Source: Coemansia sp. RSA 487 (lineage: Eukaryota > Kickxellomycota > Kickxellomycetes > Kickxellales > Kickxellaceae). Taken from it: a stretch of 64,000 nt of DNA. A model generated the notes under the pieces. That model saw only the letters and a list, made by a program, of their open reading frames with translations. It made no database searches and was not told where the DNA came from. The position numbers and the translations under genes are program-made. Shown one piece after another: positions 10,869 through 21,300 of this stretch. The stretch is from assembly GCA_027577595.1 (NCBI GenBank), contig JANBRJ010000012.1, positions 186,001 to 250,000 of the forward strand, given 5' to 3'. Numbering within the stretch: the first letter of the stretch is position 1; the number at the start of each line of letters is the position of its first letter.

Positions 10869-11058
10869 TCTATTACTCTGAACGGGCAAAAGAATATTAA
10901 ACACTTTACAAAATAAATGTAGCTTGAATGAACAACAGAGTAAATTCAATTCGATTCAGCAAACCCCCAGGTCAAAGATATCGCTGATGTCTGGAGATCA
11001 GATACGATCAATATTTGATCACGCAGGCCCAATTGAAAAATTCGGCCTCTAAAAAAGA

Positions 11059-11065
11059 TATAAAA
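11059..11065 (+). promoter_or_regulatory. Probable TATA box of the eL41 gene
   Basis: TATAAAA lies about 84 nt before the predicted 5'UTR donor site and is followed by a pyrimidine-rich CTCTCTCTCCCCTCATCTC stretch, as is usual at ribosomal protein gene starts. About 40 nt upstream is a near-perfect palindrome (GATCAATATTTGATC, 11008-11022). Confidence 0.5.
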
Positions 11066-11142
11066 ACACACACTTGCTGGTCAAAAAGCCTAGGTCTCTC
11101 TCTCCCCTCATCTCTTTAGCAAACAACAATTTTCCTGAAAAA

Positions 11143-11423
11143 GTGAGTATCACCATCATCGAAAGGCACCACCAGTATAGGCGTGTCGGCACGATGGATT
11201 AGAGGCGGCCATTGTTGGATTCGTCAGTCTACTGAAGCGGATATGATGGATTCAGCTGATGGATTCGCCGGGTTGCATCCATCCGATACAATACAACGCA
11301 CCGCTCCTGATTAACCCCGATGTACAACAACGGCACCACTCGATCTTACAAGCCGCTGTCAACTAATGGATATTGCTTTTTTTTTTTATCGGATTTGTAA
11401 ATTCGCCACATAACACATTGTAG
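11143..11423 (+). other. 5'UTR intron of the eL41 gene
   Basis: Predicted 281-nt intron: donor GTGAGT at 11143, branch-like ACTAAT, a run of T, then acceptor TTGTAG immediately before the start codon. Removing it places the ATG directly after a short A-rich leader. It contains GATGGATT repeats and a 7-bp hairpin (arms 11258-11264 and 11277-11283). Confidence 0.6.
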
Positions 11424-11501
11424 ATGAGAGCAAAGTGGAAGAAGAAGCGCGTCAGACGTCTTAAGCGCAAGCGCAGAAAGATGCGTGCCCGCTCCAAGTA
11501 A
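11424..11501 (+). CDS. RPL41: 60S ribosomal protein eL41 (25 residues)
   Basis: Translation is [20 protein letters not shown] followed by RARSK and a TAA stop. It differs from yeast Rpl41 ([20 protein letters not shown], then RARSK) at only three positions, so identification is essentially certain despite its length. It is the smallest eukaryotic ribosomal protein, nearly all Arg and Lys, and bridges the 40S and 60S subunits. The ATG is the first codon after the predicted 5'UTR intron acceptor. It is shorter than most gene finders allow and is easily missed. Confidence 0.97.
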   Translation: [25 protein letters not shown]

Positions 11502-11962
11502 ACATAACCCGACCCAACCCCCTTCGACAAACGCTATGCACTAGGAAACAGTGCTTCTTGAAATGGACCAGAGCAGAAAAAATGGAGCCGGCTTTAGCAA
11601 GAAGAGAGGTTCCTCTTTGTCTATCGGAGCAAACAAAGGCGTAACGGAAATTTGCAATTGGAAAGGAGAGTAGCGTTGGGCATGATTCTGTGGTACAACT
11701 TACACGTTCTGTGCCCTTTTCGATCTTTTCTCTGGGTTTCCCCTCGCATCTGATTCGGACAATCTCTCAATTTCAGGACTGACCACCATACGCCTCTGCT
11801 GTCTTTTTTCTTTTGTTTTTCTCAAGTTGTTGTTTCTTGCAAGTATACTTTTTCTTGTTGCTTTCGTTAGTTCTTGTCTGGTTTTGTAACGAATATAATT
11901 TTGTTCGCAATTTCTCCTTGTTTGTAAATTTGTAATTCCGGAAGCGTGCTTGCCTATAAAAA
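11502..11962. other. Intergenic region between eL41 and the FANCE-like gene
   Basis: About 460 nt holding the eL41 3'UTR and, from about 11800, a T-rich promoter-like stretch with TATAAAAA just before the next start codon. A long minus-strand frame that overlaps the next gene (11773-12528) is its shadow. No separate gene seen. Confidence 0.5.
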
Positions 11963-13054
11963 ATGGAAATGTCGAATCCATGGAGCCAGGTCGAAAAGTA
12001 CCTAAAAGCCAAGACAAGTAGCAGCAGAAGAGACGAAGATCCAGTATTTTTCTGTACACTTGATTCGTTCGGAGCTTCTACAAAATCAAGCGCCGACGAT
12101 ACCTTGGCAGCACTGTTGTCTATAGCTGGTCGTGGAGACAGTACAGTTCTTGGTAGCATTCGGAGACAAGCTATGAAGCAATCGGCAAACCAAAAAGGCA
12201 GCAGCAGCGCAATGAGTTTGTCCGACACCCCAAGCAGTGGTAGCAGTACTGATGACGACAAGGATCTCTGGGCCATATCGATACTGCGCTCACTATCTGA
12301 GACAGAAATACCAGATTTCTCTGATGCACCAAATGTTTGGCAGCTACCACACTCGAAACTGGCCAGGCTCTGCCAGGAACACTTGAATATCGACAGCCAC
12401 AATGGACCAGCGCTTGCTGCGTTTATCGATGCTGCAGTTTCCAGTCCAAATGTTAGTTTCGAGAACCAAACGCTTCTTTTGCGCCATGCTGCATCGTCAA
12501 GGCTGTTTGCTGGTGCGGAAGAAGCCATTCCGTCAGTTGTTCAGACTCGGATCATTGCCTTGCTACAGATACATCCGCTGGCAATAGCCAAGGGCCTTTT
12601 GCTTCCGTTGCTCGAACACCCAAAGCGCCTTTTGCCACCAGCAACTGCCATGGCTGTCAAGATCATCAAGGCCGATATGCCTGCCACTGCTGCGGAGGCT
12701 GTCGGCAATGGAATAGCCTCGATAGCAAAAAAGTCGCCTTCAGACGTAAATGATACCACGTTCCAGGTAATGGAGGCTGTTGTCAGTGCAATGTCACTGC
12801 CATCGATGGCCGAAAAGCCGTTGCTTGTAAGCTGGTGCAAGAGCTGGATCGAGATGGTCCAGCAGGTTGTGCCACTGAACTGCAACTCAAAAAAGCTCAG
12901 TGCTCTTGTGCTTCACTTTGTTAACAGATTTGGTGCCAAGCTCGAAGTATCCGATCTTGATAGCCTTGCAGCCTCGGCTAGCTTGATCAGGACTCCACTC
13001 AAAGCAGCGATTACCTCGACTATTGCTCGCAAAAAAAAGGCAAAATCCCAATAA
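11963..13054 (+). CDS. Helical-repeat protein, possible Fanconi anaemia FANCE homologue
   Basis: 363 residues, single exon. The first ~115 residues are Ser-rich and probably disordered. From about residue 120 the chain is predicted all-helical, with regular Leu-rich helices in pairs (HSKLARLCQEHL, LLLRHAASSRLF, ALLQIHPLAIAKGLLLPLL) and a Lys-rich C-terminus (ITSTIARKKKAKSQ). The layout and the ending of the type LDSLAASASLIRTPLKAAI recall the C-terminal helical repeat domain of FANCE, the Fanconi core subunit that binds FANCD2. FANCE has been reported in some early-diverging fungi. Sequence similarity is weak by eye; ARM/HEAT proteins of other function are alternatives. An in-frame second ATG lies two codons downstream. 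Confidence 0.4.
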   Translation: MEMSNPWSQVEKYLKAKTSSSRRDEDPVFFCTLDSFGASTKSSADDTLAALLSIAGRGDSTVLGSIRRQAMKQSANQKGSSSAMSLSDTPSSGSSTDDDKDLWAISILRSLSETEIPDFSDAPNVWQLPHSKLARLCQEHLNIDSHNGPALAAFIDAAVSSPNVSFENQTLLLRHAASSRLFAGAEEAIPSVVQTRIIALLQIHPLAIAKGLLLPLLEHPKRLLPPATAMAVKIIKADMPATAAEAVGNGIASIAKKSPSDVNDTTFQVMEAVVSAMSLPSMAEKPLLVSWCKSWIEMVQQVVPLNCNSKKLSALVLHFVNRFGAKLEVSDLDSLAASASLIRTPLKAAITSTIARKKKAKSQ

Positions 13055-13147
13055 CACAAAGCCTTGTAAAGAGAATAAATATGTCATATAAATAAATGTT
13101 CATGGGAAAGAAAAAGACGAATAGCATTCGAGAGCAAGGTACTACTG

Positions 13148-16100
13148 TTACACCTTGACTGGCATGGTTGCAGATCGAGCAGCAGATGGTGGAGCCTTGG
13201 TCATGTTGGGTCCAAGAGCAGAAAATCCCGGTTGTGACTGCGAAAGTAGCTCACGCAGGCGGCGAATGTGAACTTCGTATTCCTCGTTCAGCTTTGCTTC
13301 CGTCAGATTAGTTGCACGACCGCTGCCAGGGTCGCCGGTTTGACCCCGGCCCATGTAGATAAAGCCGATCAAGCGCCTGTACTCCTCAAATGTGAAAGTC
13401 ACGCCATGCTCAGCAATGTACTTGAGCACGCCGTCGGCACCAAGCTCATACATCTCGTAGAACCTACGTGCCTTGTCAAGGCCGCTCTCTTCTGGCAGTG
13501 CAATGTTGGTGAGGTTCTGCTGAAGCGCAAGAATATTGCGGATCATCTTGCGGCTACCAGCATCGTTGAACTGCTTGATATAACGGGTGTTTGTCATAAG
13601 AATATGCGCCATCAGAACAGATATTCCGCCAAACACCGTGTTTAACTTGTCGCTGGGAAGACATCCCTCCATCTTGTCCTCGATTGTCGAGATATCGGCG
13701 TTTAGCGCCTGGATGTACGGATCGGGCTCGACAGCTTCCGATTGTAAGTTATAGTTGCCTTCGCGCGTTGCCAAGTCAAGATAGTGGATGCAATGCGCAT
13801 GGACCTCAATGCGAAGCACCATTAGACACTGCACAGACAAGGCTGTGTAGCGGCTAACCACCTTTGATTTGTCAGCCTCGTGGCGCTTAAGCAGCGCCGT
13901 GGCAGTGGCGCCATCGTGGTTGCTTAGTACTTTTGTGCGATCGGTCGAGATTCTGTTCAGCTGGATAAGCATCCATTCGAGTGTTTGGTGCAGCTGCGCA
14001 AGACAGACAAGACGCTTGACGTCGAATATAAGCTCGTACGGATTAAGCGATCTCTCGGTTTTAAGTATCTCCTCCTGCCGGATCTCCTTTTCATAATCGG
14101 CCTGAAACAAGCGCTGTGCCAGTTCGTTGCGCTGCTTCAACCTCTTATCAAACACATACTTCATTTCTGCATTTTCCGACCACTTGACGCTGGTGTACAT
14201 TTGGTTTTCCGGCGACCTGACTGTTTCGCGGAACAAACCCTCGCACTGTTCGTAGTATTTCGAGAGTAGCTGAAGCAGTATGCTCCAATTCTCGCCTCTA
14301 AACATGTTCAGATCGTTGAGCAGCGTTCCAAAGCTATGCAGCAATGGAACGATCGCAGCAGCCCCGCGGAATATAGGGCGCCCGCCAAAGTACGTGTTCA
14401 TGTCAATGTCAAACGCATCGCTTGCTGAGGTGACTGCACCAAAAAGCTGCATTGAGCGAGCTTCCGCGCGCGGCAAAAACGTCTTTTTAAAGAACGTTTG
14501 CAAAAACTCGTCAGGATCATCGTCTCCAGCTGCCGCCAGATGGCTTGGCGACAAGGGGCCCGTTGGTGATAGATCTCCAATGATGCTACGTCTGACCGAC
14601 GGCGAGATGACAGCAGTAGGCGAAGCAATACCCGTCGCTGGGACAAGATACGCTGAAACACGCTTTGTAAAGGAAAGCGCCATTCCAAGCAAGGTGGGGG
14701 CATGTTCGATGCTCGGCTCCGCCAACATCCTGTGCTGCAAACCATGCTGGTGGTCAGCATACTCATCAATGACAGCCGGCGAACTCGTATCCTTGCTCTT
14801 CTTCGGGATTGATATCGTAAGCTCATGGAAATGGCTCTCGATCTGCGAATACAAAGAGTCAACAGTTTCATCGATATTTGCATTCTTCTCCATATGGAAC
14901 AGATCGCTAACCCCAGTCTTCATACTGTTGCCGCCGAGTGAGATGTCAATGTTTCCGGATGTTGGTGCATCTTCTGGGATAATATATACCTTTAGCAACG
15001 ACAGCACCTCGTCCTTTATTGCATGCCATACATCATTGATTGTGTATGGATGCGTCCTGTGGCGACGTTCGGCGACTGAGGTCGGTGCTGTAAGCGAGTA
15101 ACGATCGCGGCGATCCAGGCTACTGACAACGTCCAGTACATAGTCATGGTACTCCAGTACCGTCTCAAGCCGCGCAAATAGAATGCGAGCAAAGTCAAAC
15201 AAAACCTCGCGGTCGGTGTCTTGAGAAAAGTACTCGTCTTGCTGATCGCCTGTTTTAGACTTGAAAATAAGAGCCCTGTTGCGCTCTTCCACCTCACTGA
15301 CGACACCGTCGATAAGGCGCGCCAATTCAAGGCTAATCGAGCTTTTGACCTCTTGCATTGCCTCATTTGTGTTCTCCAGCGTGACAAGGCTCTCGATTAG
15401 CATCTCGACATAGGCAAACGAGTCTGCCTCGGGGTTTCCGTCGTTGCTGTCGTCAGAAGCATCGGCTAGCTTTTTATTCTTGCGCGAGATTCGCATTTTC
15501 CTTCTTGAGAGTGCACTACCCCCGCCATTCTTTGTTGACAGCTTTGGCCCTGTGGCTGTTTCATTTCCTGCTGTGTCACTGGATGCTTCTTCAAAGTCGT
15601 CTTCGCCCTCAATCCCCATTTTGCGCTCGCAGTAGGGACTTTTAAGATATATGTGGCTGTGAAGTTCATCGATGATTTTGTGAAGAAGGTTAGCTTTCTC
15701 CTTTTCGAGCTGTGCTCTCAAGCCAGAAAGCGCCTCGATCGCATTCAGTTCGGGATCGAACACAAACTGCATGTCCTGGACGAGCTTTCCAGCGGCTGTC
15801 AAAAACTTCTTGTCTGTGGTGTACCCCGACATTTCGTCTGGAAGCCGCTTCACCTCTTCAATGCGATTAAGAATCGTGACTATGGCTCCGAGCTGGTTGC
15901 TCTTGGTGTAAAGCTGGTCCATACTGCCGCGCTCTTCTGTAATCATCCGGCGGACCCGCTGCAGATTGTTCTTTATATGACCAACCGACATTGATGCATC
16001 ATGGATCTTGTCATGCAGCCCGCTGAACGTCAGAATAGAGTCATTGAAGCCGCCATAGTACTCGTTCACAATTCCGTCCAGCGATTCATTGAGCTGCTCG

Positions 16101-16469
16101 TAATAGAAACGAAACTCGTCGTGGCTTTTCCCCAGGGAGCTAGAATCCATCATCTGTAACGCAAGTCCAACAGGGTTGAAGTCTTGGCGTTTTATCCCTT
16201 CAAGGCTGCGCGGAAGCTGCCATAGTGCATCTACAAACATGGACGCCAAGATAGCATAAACCATGTACTAGTTAGTTACCAAGAATAAACTGCAACAGCA
16301 GAAAAGAAAACATTGCGATAGCCAAGCTCGTCTGGAAGAAAGAGCAATGCAATCTCTAATGCAAATTGTATTCAATGAGGAATGAGTCTTTTTTTTTTTA
16401 CATCCCAGGCAATGCCGTACCTTCAGCTTTCCGTAGCGCACGCTCCTTGCGTTCGTCACTGTCAGCCAT
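13148..16469 (-). CDS. SEC8: Exocyst complex subunit Sec8/EXOC4
   Basis: Joined as complement(13148..16230,16421..16469), 1043 residues. Exon 1 encodes MADSDERKERALRKAE and ends with one base of the next codon. The 190-nt intron has donor GTACGG, branch-like ACTAAC and acceptor TTGTAG, and exon 2 continues as DALWQLPRSLEGIKRQDFNP. The family core is clear: NPVGLALQMMDSSS, NEYYGGFNDSI, the coiled-coil KNNLQRVRRMITEERGSMDQ, and IIDELHSHIYLKSPYCERKM. Sec8 is a rod subunit of the octameric exocyst that tethers secretory vesicles to the plasma membrane. An ATG inside the intron (16264) opens a longer-looking frame, but its residues MVYAILASMFV are intronic. Low-complexity inserts lie near residues 220-290 and 480-600. 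Confidence 0.92.
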
Positions 16470-16926
16470 ATCGCTTGTGGCTACGGACCTGTTTGAGCGC
16501 CTGCTCATTCGTGGGCGATGCGTCATGACTTTGTGTGGCTGTGAATGTAATTGCTATACGTGGTGCTCTTCTATGGCTCTAAACGCGTAGTCATAGAACA
16601 GAAATACCTAGACCCAATGCAGATTTCAAAACAGAAAAATGGATGCTAATGGCTAGTATTAAAATAAGAAAGCCTGGATGAATGTGCAAGAAATGAGGAG
16701 CGAAGACAGGCAGAGAAGCAAAGGAGTTGTTTTGCAAAAAAAAGTGACGAAAATGATATTCTATGAACCCTATGTACTTTTTTGTGGTGCTCTCTTTCTC
16801 CTTCCTGAAGATTTTTATCACTAACGCGTACTCTCAATGCTATTCTTGTATCTGCTATTGCCATTTATATTTCTATAAAATCACACACACGCACACACAC
16901 ACCCTCTCACTTGGAGATAGAGGGCC
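16470..16926. other. Divergent promoter region, SEC8 / IPK1
   Basis: About 460 nt between the divergent starts of SEC8 and IPK1, AT-rich, ending in a CA microsatellite next to IPK1. No gene-like frame. Confidence 0.5.
16882..16902 (+). repeat. CA dinucleotide microsatellite
   Basis: About ten CA units with one G interruption, 25 nt before the IPK1 start codon, so probably in its 5'UTR or core promoter. Confidence 0.9.
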
Positions 16927-18195
16927 ATGACAGGAGTAAACAACGAAGGCAGCGCCGTTCCTTTGGTGGAGCATATTCCTCTGGATCCCCTGCACTGGAC
17001 CTATTCCGGAGAAGGCAATGCCAACATGCTCTTTAGCTATTCGGGCATCGAGCCAGAGCTCCATGGATGGATGCTTCGTTTTCTAAAGTGTCCCCGTGCT
17101 GATGTAGATCCAGCCATTGCTGCAGACAACAGGCAGCGGATCATTGAACAAGCCAACGCCAAAAAGCTACAAGAAAGAGTCCTTTATACAACCAAGGTCA
17201 TTGGCTCTCTTGTGGGTGACGAATACATACTTCCACAGCGTCAGGTTGCGGTTACAAGGCCGTTTCTTTGCCAACTGAGCGCTGCAGCAGAACAATACCG
17301 TCCAAAGCGTCGTCTTGACAGGCAGATTGACGTGGATCAAGTAACGGCTGTTCTGACACAAAGTTTGCATTACATACCAGCTACACAGGACACTAATACT
17401 CATTCGGTCACCATCGAAATAAAGCCGAAATGGGGGTTCCTTCCAAAGTCACAGTTTATAACCGACGAAATGGCAGTGAGCAAAAGCGTTTGTTATTTTT
17501 GCTTGAAGCAGCATTCACAGGCTGATGCCAACCAAGAAAGAGTGTACTGCTCGCTTGATCTGTTTTCTGGTGACCAGACACGAGTTGAACAGGCGTTGGA
17601 TCGTCTGGCACTGTCAAACCTATGCAAGCTACGAGTGTTTATTGATGGGCACTCAATGTCATCAGATGAGAATGTGCTGGACACATCCCAGATTCCCGAG
17701 TGGAGCTCCTTAAAGAAAGTGATGGCTGAAATTGTTGCCATCGACCAGCTGTTTCCTCGGCTAAAGTGTCTCCAAAGCCAGCTTGACCAGTTCGACATTG
17801 AAGGTGTTTTCCCAATGTTCCAGCGAGCCCTAGCTAATGGCCACATTTCGAAACTAGACCCTTCTACTGGTGAGTGGCTGCACGCCGCTTCCGAGTTTAG
17901 CAAGCGCTCTAATGGAGGTGGCAATACCAAAGAGATAAGCGACAAGCAAGCCGTTCTGGAGTTTATGATGTCAACAACGCTCAAGGACGTTTCTGTGCTG
18001 ATAAGCCTGAAGCAATGGCCGCTGTCTCAGATAGAAGATCCTCAGATCTTGCCAGAGTACTCAGTTGCCGTTATCGACGCAGATATAAAGCACATAGCCA
18101 AGGTTCCAGAGTACTTGAAAAAGAAGCATGCCCTGGTGGCTCGCTACTTGAAGACCAATCCAGATCCGTCAAAGCGACACCAATGTTGCGAATAG
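16927..18195 (+). CDS. IPK1: Inositol-pentakisphosphate 2-kinase
   Basis: 422 residues, single exon. Conserved family blocks appear in order: WTYSGEGNANMLFSYSG (nucleotide-binding Gly-rich loop, residues ~24-40), EIKPKWGFLPKSQF, the Cys-rich VCYFCLKQHSQ zinc segment, CSLDLFSGDQ, and MMSTTLKDVSVLISLKQW near the C-terminus. The enzyme phosphorylates Ins(1,3,4,5,6)P5 at position 2 to make phytate (InsP6), a cofactor for mRNA export through Gle1/Dbp5. The start MTGVNNEG gives a short leader before the Gly-rich loop. The gene converges on the Munc13-like gene, 144 nt apart. Confidence 0.93.
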   Translation: MTGVNNEGSAVPLVEHIPLDPLHWTYSGEGNANMLFSYSGIEPELHGWMLRFLKCPRADVDPAIAADNRQRIIEQANAKKLQERVLYTTKVIGSLVGDEYILPQRQVAVTRPFLCQLSAAAEQYRPKRRLDRQIDVDQVTAVLTQSLHYIPATQDTNTHSVTIEIKPKWGFLPKSQFITDEMAVSKSVCYFCLKQHSQADANQERVYCSLDLFSGDQTRVEQALDRLALSNLCKLRVFIDGHSMSSDENVLDTSQIPEWSSLKKVMAEIVAIDQLFPRLKCLQSQLDQFDIEGVFPMFQRALANGHISKLDPSTGEWLHAASEFSKRSNGGGNTKEISDKQAVLEFMMSTTLKDVSVLISLKQWPLSQIEDPQILPEYSVAVIDADIKHIAKVPEYLKKKHALVARYLKTNPDPSKRHQCCE

Positions 18196-18339
18196 CAGGA
18201 GTTCCATGGTTGTAATTGTCGCATCGTTCGCCTCTGCTATTATCTTGATACCATTATTGCTGAATGCTAGGTCGTTATTGATATCATAAGAACCACAATA
18301 AACAAATTCAAAGACACTAAAGGCCCACATCCCACACAC

Positions 18340-21300
18340 TCACTCCAACAGCTGACTAGATCGCTTGACAGCACGACGCATCTCATAGTGCATTTGCTGT
18401 GTGCGCAGCTCCAACTGCGTCTGTACAAACCTCGATGCCTCTTTGTCAAAGCGAAGTCGCAAAAGACGAAGAATCAGGTCGCCCTTGTCAGTAACCATGC
18501 GATTAGAGCGCTTGAACCGAGTCAGCGTTTCAGCATCTTTGTGCACCCAGACCGATCGACTGCGGCCCAGGGATGATGACTTGTTTGCAGGCGTTGGCAT
18601 AATCACCGCACGGACCTCCTGCGGCGCCATCGGCAACGTGTCGGTAGAAGAGTTGTAGCTTGCAGTATCGCAGTGGGTAAAGCGGCGGGACAGAGGCCTG
18701 TCTCTGCTTTCCGTTCTTGGCGGCAGTGGCGGCGGACCGGGCAGCTTGGAGGCAGCGACGGCGTCCAGCCCAGTACTGCTGCGGCCGAAATGTACAGGAG
18801 ACCGCCCAGGGCTGGTATCTGTGTGCGCGCAAGAGTCGGCCGATTCAATCGACGTTGGCGACTGCAGCTGCTTGCTGTCCGCAGACCTGGAACTTGTCAG
18901 CTCCACTGCCGATCCGCGAAGCTCAAGCATGTATGCATCGATAAGCTCTCGCGAAGTCATAAAGTACATCTCTTGCACCATGAGCAGTTCGTTGTACTTT
19001 CTGTTTTCAAGGGTATCTGACGAAATTCCATCCTTGTCTGACCCGCCCTCAAAGTACCACTTGAGGAAATCGAGGCAATCGAATATGTTGTTCAGGTCAC
19101 TCTCGGTCAATGGCTTGGCACTTCCTTTGGACACCCCACGCAGTGGCGGTATAAGGATGTCTTCAAGAGACACCAGCATATCGTTCCACACCTTGATAAT
19201 GACGCCGTTTGCGGTCTCGTCGTACAGATACACGAAAAGAGTGTGTAGATTGTCCTCGAGATAGTCAATCAGGGGAATTAGAGCCTCACAGCAGCTCTCC
19301 TGTGTGATTTTGATTGTTGCAGGCTCTTTGTGCCCACCGCGCTTGAGGAACTGGATGCTGCGCTCAATACTGCGGTCAAGGCTTACATGGTGCGGGCCAA
19401 AGACGCGCGATGTGCGATAGCGGGTTGCCTGCGAGGTAAGGATCTGCCGAAGATACTCGCGGATACTGCTCGATACCTGCTCAACGATGCGTTGCTGCAT
19501 GTCTGACAGTGTACGGTCGATGAACCTAAACATGCGGCCACTGTAGAACTCGACGTCATCACGCTCGCCGTCCATGGTGACCTGTAGCAGCAGATGCCCC
19601 GATGGCTCCAGATCAAGCACCATGTCAACAGAGCCGTCGGATGCAAGCGCCAGGCCAGTCGGAGGCGCAAAGTACGCACGTGCACGCGTCTTCTCGCGAT
19701 GGCCAAGGGCCTTGGGGCCATCGCGTGTGCAGATACGGGCCTCCAGCGGCGCAACAAGCTCGTCCCCGGTGCCAAGCTGCAGATCAAACGACTCGTGCCA
19801 GCGCGGATTCGTCGTTCCAGAAAGAGATGGCCGCGTCTTGGCAAATGTCTTCCGCTTTGCCACATCGTTGCCATCGTTTCTTGTGGTGGCAAGCTTGACG
19901 TAGGGCTTGGCGTCCACCTGCGCCAGGCTGTCCTGGTGTTTCTTGAACATCTCCAGCCCCTCGGCACGAACAACCTCAAAGGATAAGAGATAGCCATCGG
20001 GCTTCGCCTTTTTGATCGACTCACGGTTTTCGTTGCCTACTGCATCGATGGCTTCACGGACACCCAGCTCTTTGTGCAGCTCGTGCAGCTTTGTCTTTGC
20101 GATGGAAAGATTGTTTAGTTTTATGCATGCGTCTGCGCTTATCTCGACTGGCTGCGACTGGTCCAGCCTGGCCAGCGCCGTTTGTGTGGCAGTGCTCAGG
20201 CTAAGAGACTGCTCCTTGTACTTTCTGCTGTTCCACATGCTGTTCCAGCCAGGGCTTTTCGGGCCGTCAGCATCGCCCTCTGCCTTCTGCGCCCCAAGAC
20301 AGTTGATGAACTGCTTAAGCATCATTGCAGCATACACCTCAAACGTTATGTCGACGTGCTTCATAAACTGCGTCAGAAATACCACCTTGGTTTCCATATC
20401 CGGCCACTCCAGATGCGTTGCTATCGACACCTGCTGCGAGAAGCAGCTGACAAGGTCGATGACCGACGTCGAGTGCTTGCCTATATTCAGCTCGCGCGGA
20501 TAGCTGTCGAGCTTGAGCGCCTGGTCGGCCCACTTTGCCTTCTCGTGGTCGACGTTCCTCATCCACGATTCAATTGCCTCTCTAAACAGACGACGGTTAT
20601 CAATGCTCCTGATGTCCCTGCCGCTGGCCTGCTTGTAAAGCCGCTCGAGCTTGGTTACCAAGCCGCAAAGCTCAAACGTCGCCTCCACATCAGCACACTG
20701 CACCGTGTATCCAAACTGATCGATATGCCGTGTAAGGTGCGTGTAAAAGTAATCGATCCCGATCTCTGCCACTATGCCTGAAATGTCATACCGGCGATCG
20801 CCGTCCTCAAGAAGCGAATCTGCGAATATGCCATGGCACCGCGCGCAATCGCGCAGAATAAGAACAGCCAGCTGTGCATACCCGTCGAGACGAGTGGATA
20901 TCGAGTCCTCATTGAAACACTGGCCACTCAGGCACTCGTAGCGGTATCTGATCGACGGTTCTAATATACCCATGACCTCTGTACGCCGTCCCTCAATGTT
21001 TGGCATGGGCTTGTTAGGAACGACAGGGCATGTGACATCGTTGATCACCAGGGAACGCAAGAGTCGCTTTAGCTGGATGTTTCTTTCTGGCCGCTGTTGG
21101 TCAAGCTCCTCTATCACATCCTGCACGCGTCCAAGCGCGCCGTACTCAACCCTGCTTTCGACCTCAAGCAACGTCTCGTACTGTGATATGTGCCAATCGT
21201 GCGGATCCATCAAATGGACAATCCGCTCTATTTTTATAAACGCGTCGAGCAAGTACGATTCTGGAAGCACGCCCTGCTCGTAATAGTCGTTGATGATGTC

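Noticed and set aside
13869-15101. Long plus-strand frames opposite SEC8
   Set aside because: Antisense shadows of SEC8; no independent motif.
19383-20024. 213-codon Arg-rich minus-strand frame inside the Munc13-like gene
   Set aside because: Overlapping frame of the C2-domain coding sequence.
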